Assembly: GCA_009599575.1 (NCBI GenBank)
Contig: VWND01000067.1
Span: forward strand, 1,364,001-1,428,000
Direction of reading: 5' to 3'
Source of the DNA: Blumeriella jaapii
Lineage: Eukaryota; Ascomycota; Leotiomycetes; Helotiales; Drepanopezizaceae
DNA: 64,000 bases
Of the stretch, positions 21,135 to 33,270 are shown one piece after another (positions within the stretch are counted from its first letter, which is position 1; each line of letters opens with the position of its first letter). The position numbers and the translations under genes are program-made. The notes under the pieces were generated by a model. The model was not told the DNA's origin. It made no database searches and worked only from the letters and a program-made list of their open reading frames with translations.

Positions 21135-24100
21135 TCTTGTTTCAAATAATATACGTAATCGTTTTTAACTACGACCAAAAAAAAACTTAATTTTAATAAA
21201 TGCAATTTAGTTTATTTTATATAATTTAAAAGCTAATTAATCAAAAACCGAATTTTTTAGCTTTATATTTTTTCGGTTTTTTAACCCGTTTTTAGCTTTT
21301 TTACTATTGGCTTTTGCGAAAAAATAGCGTTTCGCTTATCGTTTAAATTATTTTATTTATTTTACTTTTTTAAAAAATAATTCGATAAAATATTAATCGA
21401 GATATCGTTTAGATTTACAAACGTTCTGATAGCTTTTTCGTCGATAATATTATTAAATATCGCCGCGACGGATGCTTTTTACGATTTTTTTTCGTAAATA
21501 ATAAATTTCAGCTTTTAAACGTAATCCTACGCTTTGCAAAAAACGCTGAAAAGTTTTGTATTAAAATCGTAAAAATAATCGATTAATTCGTCGTAATTAA
21601 AACCGATTAACGCTTTTGCTTCGCGTAAAACTAACGGGTCGGACCACGGCTGTTTACCGACGAATACTTTCGAAAAAGCTTCGAAACTTATAAAAAAGAT
21701 TATTTTACGAAATAGTTCGGAAATAATCGTTTACAATCGGAATTATCGAAAATATTATAATTGCTTTCGTCGCAAAATAAACAATATTAAATTATTTATC
21801 GAAGCGTCGTTTTCGAAATAATTTTTGTATTTTTGCGCCGTATAATTATTCGAATAAATTAATATCGCGCCGTCGGTTTTTAACTCCTAAATTTAACGAA
21901 AACTTTTTATTTAATCGAAAAACTAATAAAAGTTATTTCATTTTTTATTTCGTAGCCTTCGGTTTCGTAATCCGATAAAATAATTAAAGCCATTGCTTTA
22001 AACGCGCTGAAATACGAAAAAGCTAAATTTTTTTAAATGGTTTTAATCAGTTTGGCGTCGTAATATAATTGCAAATAAGCTTCGATTATTTCCGAATTAT
22101 ATGCGAATGCAAGCAAAACGTAATAATCGAAAATAGCGTCGGTAAAATCTTCGATTTTTTTTTTTTTTTAAAAATCGGCGATATCGAATTTTATAATTAT
22201 AATACGGTCGGAATCAGCGAAGCTTAAAACGATCGAAACGTTAAAATAAGCTACGAAACAGCAATTTCCGGAATTCCGAATAATCAAAACAGCGAAATAA
22301 AAGCCGGAATATATTTTAAAAATTTGCTAAATAAAACTGTATAATATATTAGCGAAAAAAACTGTAAGCGCTTTTTGGGTTTTAACCAGTCGGAAATAAT
22401 ACTTATATATAATTTTTTTTTTTTTATAAAATATAATAATAGCTTGTTTTTTCCGTTGTAAAACCTTACGTAATTAACGAATTCGCAGCTTAATTCAAAT
22501 AAATTTTAAAATATACCTTCGGTTAAAAAGCCAGAAAAATCGGCTTTTAGAAATACTCGTTGCTTTTATTTTTTTTTATTTTAATCGAATTTTATAATCG
22601 CGCTAAAAGCTTTAGAATCTGTTTTGAAATTCGCGTAGCCTAAATAAGTTTTAGCACGCGTTTTAATAATTTTCGCAATTTTTCGTCGAAATATAAATTA
22701 ATTATTAAAATTAATTTCGAATATATTATAATTCGAATTTTTAATAATAGCGAATCGATTAGCAAAACCGATAACGTTAATTTTTTTTGTAATTAAATCG
22801 CAGTACGCCGCGTAATAACATATGTAAAAATAGCAAAACTTGCCGTTTTTTTTAGCGTTAACGTTATTTGTAAAAACGAAATTAAAAAATCGGAGTTTTT
22901 TAGCGAAAAAAAACTCGAGTAAAAACGGATTATTATTTTCAAAAGTTTTTTTTATTTGCTTTAGCGTATTATATTTGTAATTTTTCGAAAAAGATTTGAT
23001 TTAGTTTTCGTTCGAAGCAAAAAAAAAAAAATTAACGGATTTATTTAATTTTTATATAAAAATATCGAAATAAAACTTTTAAATCGTAACGTCGTCGAAA
23101 ACGAAAGTTTTAAGCAAAATAATTTGATTTTATGCTTTTTATATAATTTTTTTCGCGATAATTTCGATATTTTTTTTTAGGCTTTTTCGGTCGAATCGTA
23201 TAATAATCGAGATTTTAAATACTTTTATTAAAATTTAAATAATTAGCGGTAATAATACGACGTTTTTAAACGCAGCAAGCGTTTTTGGTATTTGCGTATT
23301 TAATTTCGAAAAGTTAAATTTAAAATCGTTTAAAATTTTTTTTTTTCGAAATGCCGGGGTTTTTTAAATTTAATTTTGTAAAATCGTCGCGTTTTTTATT
23401 AATTAACTTAAAAATTATAGCTCGGCGTCGATTTCCGGCTGTTTTTATTCGCGGTGCTTTTTTTGCTAGCGACGCGAATAATTTTTTCTTTCGAATAAAA
23501 AAGATTTCGAAAATATCGGCGCGCTTTTTTACGTTTTTTATTTTTATTTTTTTCGAAATCGTTTTTATAAATATAATAAGTTTTTTATATTCGAATAAAC
23601 GATTGTTTATTATTACGTTTTTAATTTCGTTTTCGAATTCGTTTTCGATAATTAAAAATAAAAATCGCCGAATAATTTTAATTATTTTAAAAATATTAAT
23701 TGCTACCGCGTATGTTTTTTCGAATTAAACGAAAATAATATTAGCTTTTTCGTTTTTTTCGTCGTCGTAAATTTAAAATATCGGAATAGCGTCGTTTTTT
23801 TTTTCGATATAAAAATGCCGTATTTAACGACGCTTAGTTTTTTATTTTAAAAAAAAGTCAGATTTAAAATTTCGCAGCCGACTAAAACTTTTTTTAGCGA
23901 TTATATAACGTCGTCGACCAATTTGCAAACAATTATAAAAAAGTTTGTAAACCTGCGGGCTTTTGAATTGTTAGCTTTCAGAGCTTGCGTTTTAAAAATA
24001 TAAGCGTTTAGTATTTAGATTTTTTTTTTAATAAAAATAATAGTTTCGAAAAAGCAAGCGAAATGCCGAAATCAAATAACACCGATGATTTTGTTAAAAA

Positions 24101-24380
24101 CGTATTTTTAAATATTTTTTTTTCGTTGATTTGGCAAAAAGCGCAAAACCCGATTTGTTATTTTCTTTTTATTATTTCGAGCTTTTTTTGCTTCGGCGAA
24201 AGCTTTTAAAACGTTGTCGTAATTCAGCAGAAATTTATCGTAATTAAAACTTTTGCGAATAAATTCAGTTTTAACAAAGCTTTTGTAATCGAATAAAAAT
24301 TCGTTAACGTTTTTAATTATTATATCGAATTGCTTTATAAATGTTTTTACGAAAACTGTTTATTAATTTAAAATAGCGAT
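21135..24380 (-). pseudogene. E extra coding-like region after pol, unknown function
   Basis: About 3.2 kb between integrase and the 3' LTR, on the same strand as E pol. Long open pieces can be read on the minus strand: 23728 to about 23350 gives FEKTYAVAINIFKIIKIIRR, KKRADIFEIFFIRKKKLFAS and LAKKAPRIKTAGNRRRAIIF. Lower down, near 22900-22600, it gives KNGKFCYFYICYYAAYCDL, INVIGFANRFAIIKNSNYN, AKTYLGYANFKTDSKAFSA and KADFSGFLTEG. The reading continues with interruptions toward 21400. I recognise no family. Typical gypsy elements end soon after integrase, so this is either an accessory gene or captured sequence. Confidence 0.5.
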
Positions 24381-24985
24381 ATTATATATTTGCTTAAACT
24401 CGAAAAAATTACGTATAATAATTTCGTTTCAAAATAAATTAAAAATAAATTTGCTAAGTTTAATAACGCTTTGCTTAAAAAACGATATAATATCGATAGG
24501 TTTATTAATCAAAAAAGTATATTATATTTATTAAAAAATAATTAAAAAAAAGTACGGAAATTGTAAAATATTTATATTTAAAAATCACGAAAATCCGTAT
24601 GCTATTTTTTTAATAAATTATAATTATTCAAACAAACATTCGTTCAAAACAACGAAAAAAGTAAATAATACAAAAAGTAGCAAATAATAAAATACATAAA
24701 AAATAATTTTCGTAAAATATACGAATAATATAAATGTATCAGATATGCGGCTCAAATATATACAAAGCTTTTGTTTTGATAAACAAAAGTATAATCAAAC
24801 AAAAAAAAGTATAATAAATGTTCCAAACAATATAAAAAAAAGTTTTAAAAATAAATAATATATATAAAACAAAACGATTAAGTTATATACAAATAAAACA
24901 AAATAAAAACAGCAAAAAAATATATAATAAAAGGAAAATAATAAATAATAAAAACAATAAAATAGTTAATAAATAATCTTATATG
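24381..24985. other. Very AT-rich noncoding stretch in E
   Basis: About 600 bp almost without C or G, with runs of AAATAATA type and no reading frame. It separates E integrase from the extra coding-like region. Confidence 0.6.
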
Positions 24986-26370
24986 CATTTTTTTTTTTTC
25001 GGTTATAAATGAAATTACGATTTAAACTGTGTTTTCAGCAGCGAAATTATCGTTCGGTTGTTTTTAGACTTTTTTAAAAAGTTTTTTTTTTTCAAAAGTA
25101 TAATCGCTTTAATCGGAATCGTCGTCGGATTCGCTAAAATCGAAATTATTATTTAAATCAAAATCCAGAAAATAAATTTGCTGGTTTTTTTTGTAAAATC
25201 GCTTTAACCGGTTAGCGGCGAACGTTTTTTTTAGTTTTATTTTATCGAATTTCGTAAGCTTATAATAGTTTTTATTTAATTCGGCCTCGTATATTTCGTA
25301 AAGTCCGAGCCATTTATAATTAAGTTTAATATCGGCCGATTTATTAATAACGCGCTAAACGTCGTAAACTAAAACCAGATTTTTCTTTTTTAATTAGCGT
25401 TTTTTTTAAAACCTTGGTTTTATTCCAGATTTTTTTAGCCGTTTTTTTATATTTTTTTTTTTTTAAAATTATTTTTTTTATATTTATATCGCGGTAATCT
25501 AACTGTTTAAATCTTATTACTAATAAATCTGCTTTTGTTTTTATTTTAACCACGTTATAAAGCTTTTATACAAGCTATTTTGTTTTTAAAAGCAGTCGAA
25601 CGTTTTTGCCGTATTAAATAAAAAATAAAATCATTTTAATAAAAGCGTATATATATATACGCATAACAAAAAGCATTTCCGAGAATTTCCGCGACCAACG
25701 CTTATAACTTTTTCGAATAGCTTTTAAAAAGCCGTTAAAAATGTTTTTATAACTTCGTTCCACAAATCCGTTGCATTTCGAATTATAGGCTGAGATTTAA
25801 ATACGTTAAATCCCGTATTTTTTTATAAAAATTTCGATAATACTTTTGTTTTCGGATTTATTATCGACGTTTAATTTGCTAAACAAATCGTATCGATATA
25901 TAACGTTTTAAAAAAAAGTTATTATAACTTTGGAAATAGCGTTTCGGAAAAATCGCTTTTTAAATTATTTAAATAAATCGTTAATAACGAATACGAAATA
26001 TATATATCCGCGGTCGATAATCGGTACGCGTATAACGTCGAAATTGACTTTTTTTTAGATTTCAAAAAACCACGTCGGATATAATAAATTTTTTTTTCGG
26101 CCAGGCTTTCGTTTTTAGCAAAAAATAAAATTTTTAACGAAAGTTTTGCAATTTTCGAAATATTTTTTTTATTAAAAATCGTTTTTAATTCGGTAATAAA
26201 TTGCTTTAGCTTTTTTATAAAACATTTTTTCGTAGGCTTTTTTTATAACTTAAAACTTATCGGCTTTATTATTTATTATTAAGCGTTTTTAATATATATT
26301 ATTTTTTATTTTATATAATTTTTTATCGGCTAAAATATAATCGAAAACTTGGTTTTTAAATAATTTGAAT
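24986..26370 (-). pseudogene. E integrase
   Basis: Minus-strand blocks from right to left: KKAYEKMFYKKAKAIYYRIK near 26255-26190, NFIFCxKRKPGRKK near 26130-26090 (zinc-binding Cys end), NFDVIRVPIIDRGYIYFVFV near 26050-25995 (DDE core Asp), then a C-terminal region 25553-25344 that is open (LVIRFKQLDYRDINIKKIIL and a Lys-rich helix). The final part KWLGLYEIYEAELNKNYYKL and FAANRLKRFY near 25310-25200 is the GPY-like beta module. An acidic SDDDSD tail follows near 25110. A second copy of this tail is at 6885-7096. Confidence 0.85.
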
Positions 26371-27130
26371 TAATAATTTAATACGCTAAAAAATTTAAAT
26401 AAAATAATTAAATAATATACGATTAAATAAAAATCTTCGGTTTCGTAATTATCGATTAAAAGTTTATTTTCGTCGTTAATCGGCTTATTCCGATCGCTTT
26501 CGGTTAAATCTATTCGCGATGCTAATCGAAATAATAACGCGAATGCTTTTTCGGCCCGAAAATTAATATTTTTTATTCGCGATGCTAATCGAAATGGCAA
26601 CGCGAATAATTTCGGTTTTATAAAACCCAAAGCGCAAATAGCGAAGCAGCCGATTTCGTTAGCAATTTATTCGTCGATATTTTATTCGTTTTATTTAACG
26701 AAATTAAACGAATAAAAGCGTTTTCGTTTAAAAAGGCCGTTTGCCGCTGTATTAGTTATTTTTTTAATATATCTGACTTCGAAGTTTATAAATCGTATCC
26801 AGGCTATTTAATTAATAACGAATGCTTTTATAAATTATTAGCTTTTTTATTTAATTGATCGACAAAAACTTTTGCATTTATTTTTAAAATAAAATATACG
26901 CCGTATAATTCGCTTTTTATTTTTATTATTATTTTAAAAGCGCTTTAATATTTTCGTTTAATAGCATCGTAACGTATTTTTGCGAAAAACCATAAGCCGT
27001 TTTCGAATCGTAAAAAATACTGTTTGTTTTCGTCGATTTGTTGCAATATAACTTTTCAACCGAAAATGCTAGCGTCGATAATTAAAATAATTTTTTTTGC
27101 GTCTGGGCTATAATCGATTCGCATAAACGA
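26371..27130 (-). pseudogene. E RNase H and linker
   Basis: Minus strand: PDAKKIILIIDASIFGWKVI then LQQIDENKQYFLRFENGLW near 27105-26995, the RNase H N-terminal strands with the catalytic Asp of (V/I)DAS, followed by KIRYDAIKRKY and VYFILKINAKVFVDQLN. The linker 26630-26370 is open and contains a repeated peptide, FALPFRLASRI and FALLFRLASRI, encoded by two copies of a roughly 65-bp DNA repeat. Confidence 0.85.
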
Positions 27131-28300
27131 TAGGGCCGATAAAAGGTCGTTTTTAAAAACTTTTATAATTTTGCTTTGTTTTTTTTTCTAAACGAAATCG
27201 ATTTTTTTTTTTTGCAGCTTTTTAAAAAAAGTTTTTAATTTAATTACGATAATAAATTATAACGCTAATAAAAGCTTTGGCTTCGGTAATATTTTTATAT
27301 CTTTTTTATTCGCAGATTTTTTTTATTTTTTTTCGTTAAAAATGGCGGCCAACGTTATTAATTATATAATTAACGATATTTATTTCGGGCATACAAAATT
27401 TTAATCGAAAGCCAATAATAGCTTTGGCTTTTTCGAAGCAAATTATAATTTTATCGATGTTTTAAATATATTTTATTATATAACGTCGAATTTAAAAAAA
27501 AAAAAATTATTATTATAATATAATTTAAAGCTTTTTATTCCGACGTCGTTAACGTAAAAAAAAGCAATATCAGAAATGCAAATTATAAGGATTTTGTATA
27601 CGATTTTTACGAATTAAGCGACTGAATTAATAGCTTTTATAAATATTTTGGTTATACGCAGCAAACCGATTAGAATTTAAATTGCTGTTATATCTCGAAA
27701 TCGTAAATTAAATATTAAATAATCGTAGCCGAAAAACAAATCGAAAAAAAAAACGATTATTAATTTTGCGAATTCGTTTAAAAATTAATCGACGTTAAAT
27801 AGCACGTTAGCGTTTCGTATCGTTATTCTGTTTATTTCGACGATTACGATAATAAATTTATAAATGCTTTTTTTTTTCGCAATAATAAACTATTTGTTTT
27901 TATATAGGCCGTGGCAGAATTCGAAAATCCTTTGCTTAATTCGTTTTTTTAGTATTTCGATTATTTTATTTTAAAAAATTCTAAAAATTAAGAAAAAAAA
28001 AATTTGCCAAGCTTCGTAAAACACGATTTTAATATCGATATAAAACGTAACGTTAAAATTGAATTAGCTTATTTCGGTGAAATCGAAAATTATAATCTTT
28101 TTTCGGTTGCGTAAAACTTCGTATAAAACCTTTTTTTTTTTTGGCAGAAATTAAATTCCGATTGCTAAATTATTAAATCGTTTTTTTATAAATCGGCTGC
28201 CAAATAATAAGCTGAAAAATCGGCCGGTGATTAATTTTTCGAATTTGCTAATAATTAATTAAAATAGTTTTATTATTTCGTTTTTTCGAATTAATCGTTT
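27131..28300 (-). pseudogene. E reverse transcriptase
   Basis: Minus strand: KDFRILPRPIxKQIVYYCEK, FIIVIVEINRITIRNANVL (fingers), then FFFDLFFGYDYLIFNLRFRD (palm, Asp of the first motif), ITAIxILIGLLRITKIF, INSVAxFVKIVYKILIICIS and a catalytic box equivalent to FLDDVG, now reading Y-V-N-D-V-G near 27560. This RT type (DxxSGYDQ and VDDVGVKGP) is a distinct gypsy lineage from A and C. Confidence 0.88.
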
Positions 28301-28599
28301 ATTTTTCGGAAATATTTTTAACGGATTTATTAAAATTCACGAATTGTATTTTATCAGTTTTGCGTTTATAAAAAGTGCTGATATTAATACAAAAAAGTAA
28401 AATATATAAGTCGGGTTTGTTTAATACGAAAACGAAATCTTCGGAACTTTTATTTCCGAGTTAATAGCCAAAAATATTAATATTAGCCAATTTTATTCGC
28501 GGTGCCATTTTAATTAACGACGTAAATGCTTTTTGCCGAGTATTTTCCAGGTTTTATTATAATCTAGCGTTTGTTTTAAAACCAAAGCCGGCTATTCGT

Positions 28600-29137
28600 T
28601 TTCCGATAAAACGTCGATTAAAAAAATTTTATCGCCGGCGACGATGATTTAATTTTAAAAAAATCGGTTTCAGTTTTAAAAAAAAGCTTTTATCTGGCCG
28701 TTTTCGGTGTATTTAAAGCTGACGAAACTTTTTAAAATCCAAAGCATTTCAAAAATAATAGGGTAGAAGCATTTTTTTATTATTAAAAAGTTTTTATAAA
28801 TAATAATACTTTCAACGTCGATTTCCATTTTTCGTATAATTTTATTAAATTTAATAATATTTTTATTAACGATAATATAAATCATTCGTTTATCGATGAT
28901 AATCGGAATTTTATTAACTTCGGCTGTTTTCTGATTTATGCAATTAATTTCGGCTTTATTATCGAGTAAAGCAAAAGCGGTCGTATTTTTCTTAAGTATT
29001 GTTTTTATTTTCGGTATTTTTATAGTCGTATAAAAGCAGTTTCGTCGTTTTGATTTTTAAGTTTTTATAGCGAAAGCCAAAAAATTAACTTTTTCCGAAG
29101 ATTCCTTTTTATCGGCTAAATTAACTGCGGTATTATA
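28600..29137 (-). pseudogene. E aspartic protease
   Basis: Minus strand: ALLDNKAEINCINQKTAEVN near 28985-28925 is the protease active-site box, with the expected D-S-G-A reading D-N-K-A. An open frame 28885-28676 follows (KMEIDVESIIIYKNFLIIKK). The coding sequence upstream (gag C-terminus) is separated by C2 and continues at 35736. 28301-28599 is a stop-rich linker to RT. Confidence 0.8.
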
Positions 29138-29401
29138 TATGACGATTCACTTTTTTGCCCCTCTTGTCACCCCAGCAACTACGTGTAGCTGCAAGCTCCC
29201 TGGTCTCCTGGTGGGTCTCCCTATCAATTATGGAAATTATTTATATATATAAGGCACTTCCCTTTTAGCATCTTTGTTTTCTGCAGTTGTTAATTCTAAA
29301 TGAAATTTTTGTTATAAAACCAAAAGCTCGTTTTTTATATTATATAAATACGACGACTAATTAACTGATTTTTTAACTCTTCGATTAATTAAATCGTTAT
29401 A
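29138..29401 (+). repeat. C2 5' LTR
   Basis: 264 bp, TATGACGATTCACTT to ATCGTTATA. Outer half nearly intact, inner half strongly AT-shifted. Confidence 0.93.
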
Positions 29402-29525
29402 TTATTAACAACTTTTTTTTTACGCTAGCGACGGCGTAAATTTTTTTTTTTTTTCGAATTTTTCACGGATTATACTAAAATAATCGACCGGTCGTAAAAA
29501 AGCTTATTTCCGCATTTCGCGAAAA

Positions 29526-31199
29526 ATGGCTTTTGTTCAACGATCCCTTCTTTAGCAAAGTTTTTCAGCTTCTGCTACTACATTTTAATCTTTTTTTTAA
29601 TCAGCGAAAAAGCAGCCTTCTCCAAAAGCTTCTTTTTTTGAAAAACAATTCTCCCCCCGAAAAAAGAAAAACAAAAGAAAAAGCAAAGCGTCAATTATTT
29701 CGCCTGCCACTTTTTCCTTACAGCCTAGCGCTAAAAGCATTTAGTTAAAACTTTTGCAAAATCAATTAAAAAAAGCGTAAAAGCGTAAACGACAACTTTT
29801 AGAAATTATACGATTGCGACAAACCTTTTAATTAAAGCGTTTAATAAAATTTATCGAACGTGCTTCTGTCAGTCGCGAATCTGCTGCTTTTTTTTTTTTT
29901 CGCAACGTTTTATTTTAACCAATAAACGCTGCAAACCAATTTTTACGCTCTTCGCGAATTCTTTTTAAATTTCTTTATAACGGCCAAGATTTTAGCGCGC
30001 TTTTTAAACGCTATAATTTCTATTTATTTGCTAATTCTCGACTAGCTCGTATAAAACGCGTTTCGAATTTTAAATTTAAGCTAAATAATAATAAAAATTA
30101 CAAAATACGCTATTAAAAAACTAAAGTTTTCGATAATCTCGAACTTTATCACGATTATTTTGCTAACGATCGATTTCGTAAAAATTATATATTCGATTAG
30201 ACCGAAAGCGTGGCAAAAGAGTTTTTCATCCCGCGTATTTTAAACCGTTCCGATTTTATATCTTCCGAAAAATTAATTAAAAAGGTCGCCGATTTTCTGG
30301 CCGATTTTTCCGACGTTTAAAAAGCCGAAAACGAATTTAAAATGCTTATAATAAATACGCACGACGATTTTTAACGGTTTTATCTGCGATTTTTTATTTT
30401 CGCAACGAACGCCCAAATACGAACTGATAAACAGCTTCGAAACGCCCTCCGCGATAAAATACCAAAGCGTTTACGAAAAAAGCTGCATTTGGAATAGGCG
30501 CGTACAGCGACCTTTAAAAACTAGCTTACCGCCGTCCGTTAAAAAAAACAAAATTAATTGGCTAAACGAATTTTATACGCGAATCGCTTTTCAATCAAAT
30601 CTATCATTTATTAAAATGGTAGATCTTTAATCAAAGCGTATTACGAATCAAATCGTACGTACGAAAATCGTTTAAATGTTTTATAAGCTCTTTCTCAGTC
30701 CTTTACTTAGCGGACCTTTGTCACACATTTCTTTTATATAACTGCTTTCTCGAGGGTCTCTTGTATGTAAAAATCCCCAGCTTAGCACGTCTCCAATGCC
30801 CTTCGGGAGGCTTGAGGTAGCGCAGTTTCACTGCCCCCTCCAGACGTTAAACAATATCATCATCATCATCATCATCATCAGTCCTTTACTGTTTTTCCTT
30901 TTTTTCTACGCCAAAACGCTTCCTTTGGCGTTTTTCCCTTTCGATCGGACCAACGACAACGCTCGTTTTTTACCCTATATCAGAAAATTCGAGGCCAATT
31001 TGCACGATTTTTTACGGACCGACCCTCGGTTCCATTCAAAAGCCTTTTCAGGTTAATGAATATATACGAAATCGAGCCGGCCGAAGATTCGCTTTCTGAT
31101 AATAATAGTAAAAACGAAAACCCTTTTTTAAACGATTTTCAAAACGCATACGAAAAAATCGAAAACTTTTCCGCTAATCGGAAAAACGCTCAGACCTAA
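29526..31199 (+). pseudogene. C2 gag
   Basis: The start ATG GCT is kept at 29526-29531. A stop follows within twelve codons. Then a Lys-rich N-terminus, YHDYFANDRFRKNYIF near 30148-30195, LIKKVADFLADFSDV near 30273-30317 and FYLRFFIFATNAQI near 30377-30420. The 170-bp insertion at 30708-30877 splits the gag C-terminus. The gag end is at the TAA shared by the C copies, about 31198. Several in-frame stops. Confidence 0.8.
30708..30877 (+). mobile_element. Short LINE/SINE 3'-end insertion with (ATC)n tail
   Basis: 170 bp absent from C1 and C4 at the matching place, flanked by the 13-bp duplication TCAGTCCTTTACT (30695-30707 and 30878-30890). It ends in eight to nine ATC repeats. The segments GCTTAGCACGT and ACGTTAA near its end also occur at the 3' end of LINE J (52583-52690, reversed), where the tail is (ACT)n. 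It is C+G balanced and shows no RIP. It could be a 5'-truncated Tad-like LINE or a SINE that shares the LINE 3' end. Confidence 0.8.
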
Positions 31200-31383
31200 G
31201 CAAAGCTTTTTTTTTAAGCGTATTGCGCGATATGCGTTATTTTAACGTTCGAAAGCTTTTTAATAGCGATTTACTAATAATTTCCGTTATATTTACCAAA
31301 AATAACTTTTCGTACAAAATGAAAGCGCTCGCCGATTTTAAAACGAACGGTTATGCGTTAATCGATTCGGCGTTAATTAAATC

Positions 31384-31415
<32 letters not shown>

Positions 31416-31878
31416 ACTTTTTCCGGCTTTTTTTTTTGTATAAAAGTATAATAAAGCTCGTGGCCATTTAATTATACATTTTACGCTTTTTAATTTTATT
31501 ATTAACAACCGAATATAATCGTTTATTTTTTTTTTAATTATTAATTTCGGAAATTATAGTGTAATTCTAGAAAAAGCTTGATTAGCCGAATATCAAATTC
31601 TATTAGACTGTAATAAACGCAAACTTTATTAGCCGAAGTCTTACTTTTTCATAGCCTTTTACGCTCGTTGTATTAAAGTTTTTTATTTGCATTTCCGAAA
31701 AATTTAATTTCGCTATTAAAACGACGTTGTAAAACGTAACAAAAATCTTAATTAATTGTGGCAAATCTACGACGCTATTCGAAGCGCGAAAAAGTCGAAT
31801 TTTATTCGCGGTGCTAATTTCGATAGCGACGCTAATAAAATAATATAAAAAATTACACCACCTTTTCAGGCTGCCGAT

Positions 31879-31910
<32 letters not shown>

Positions 31911-32250
31911 TTTTTCTTTTCGTTAAAACAGCTTTTTCGTTTTACGAAAAACAGTTATATTAAAAACCGAAGAAAAACCTTTGCCGCGATAGCCTTTCAG
32001 CTTAATATAATCGACAATTTAAACAAGCCATTTTCTAAACTTTTCAAACGACCAATTCGAAAACGTATTCTTTAATTTACTGCTTATTCAATTTTTATTT
32101 GCTAAATTATTGCATACGCTTTTAAATTAATTTCTAGAAAAAAAGCAATTAAAATGTTTTTAATTTTTTTGTACGAAATCGATAAAATATTAAACGATCT
32201 TACGTATAATACTTTTTTTAAGATTTAATTTTATAATTTTTTCGAACGTT
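31200..32250 (+). pseudogene. C2 protease and linker
   Basis: 31223-31411 is open: MRYFNVRKLFNSDLLIISVIF, then KMKALADFKTNGYALIDSALI. As in C1 and C4 the active-site D-S-G reads D-F-K. A T-run of more than 20 follows at 31383-31409. The linker is stop-rich and contains a polypyrimidine tract at 31879-31920. Confidence 0.75.
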
Positions 32251-33270
32251 TCAAAACGAACGAAATATCGATTTCGACTTTTTCAACCAGTTTAGCAAAG
32301 CTAATTTCGAATAAATCCTTTTTCGAATTTTTTTTCTCGGAATACAAAAACCTCGAATACGTGTTTTCTAAGGCCGCTAGTAACGAGCTAGCTTTTTACC
32401 GGCCCTACGATTATAAAATCGAGCTTGTTGTAAATAAGAAAAAGCTGAAATATACTTTTTTATACAAAATGTCGATTCCAAAGCTCGAAATTATTAAAAC
32501 TTATTTGTAAAATAATTTTAACAAAAGCTTTATCGAATCTTTTACCGCTTTCGCTGTTTTAATATTTTTCGCTAAAAAACCCGACGGTTTATTGCGTTTT
32601 TGTATCGATTATCGAGCTTTTAATAACGTTATTCGTAAAAATCGCTACTTTTTTTTTTTTATCGATAAGACTTTTGTTCGTTTTTCGAAAGCGCGAATTT
32701 TTACGAAGCTCGATATTCGATAAGTTTTTCATAAAATTCGAATAAATCCCGCCAATAAAAAATTAACGATATTTCGTACGCGTTACGGCGCTTATAAATG
32801 CAAAATTTTATTTTTTGGCTTTATTAATAAATCCGCAATTTATCAACGCTATATAAACGACGTTTTTTTCGATTATTTAAACGATTTTTATATTGTATAT
32901 TTAAATAATATTTTTATTTATTCGTCCGACCTTTTGAAATACGCTATATACGTTCGCAAAATGCTTTAAAAGCTCGCTGACGCTGAATTACAGGCCGATA
33001 TTCGAAAGTTTGAATTCAACGTTACTCGGATTTGTTATTTAAGTTTTATTATTTTTATTAAAAGCTTAAAAATAAATTTAAAAAAAGTTTTCGTGGTCGC
33101 CTATTAAAAGCTTTTTATTATTGTAAAAGATATACAAAGCTTTTTTGGTTTTTATAATTTTTACCGACGTTTTATTCGAAACTACGGTATAATTACAAAA
33201 CTTTTGGTTTATTTAATTAAAGCTAACGTTTTTTATAATTTTATTTTTAAATATTAAAAAAATTTCGACC
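32251..33270 (+). pseudogene. C2 reverse transcriptase
   Basis: Blocks: FYRPYDYKIELVVNKKKLKY near 32395-32455, KKPDGLLRFCIDYRAFNNVI at 32575-32630, RTRYGAYKCKILFFGFINKS near 32780-32835 and the box YLNNIFIYSS near 32898-32926, with both catalytic Asp codons changed to Asn. FFGFYNFYRRFIRNYG near 33145-33190. Stops between blocks. Confidence 0.88.

Noticed and set aside
23351..23728. 125-codon plus-strand ORF
   Set aside because: Low-complexity Phe/Ile/Ser-rich composition typical of the antisense of Lys/Asn-rich coding. The minus frame is also open and agrees with E pol orientation.
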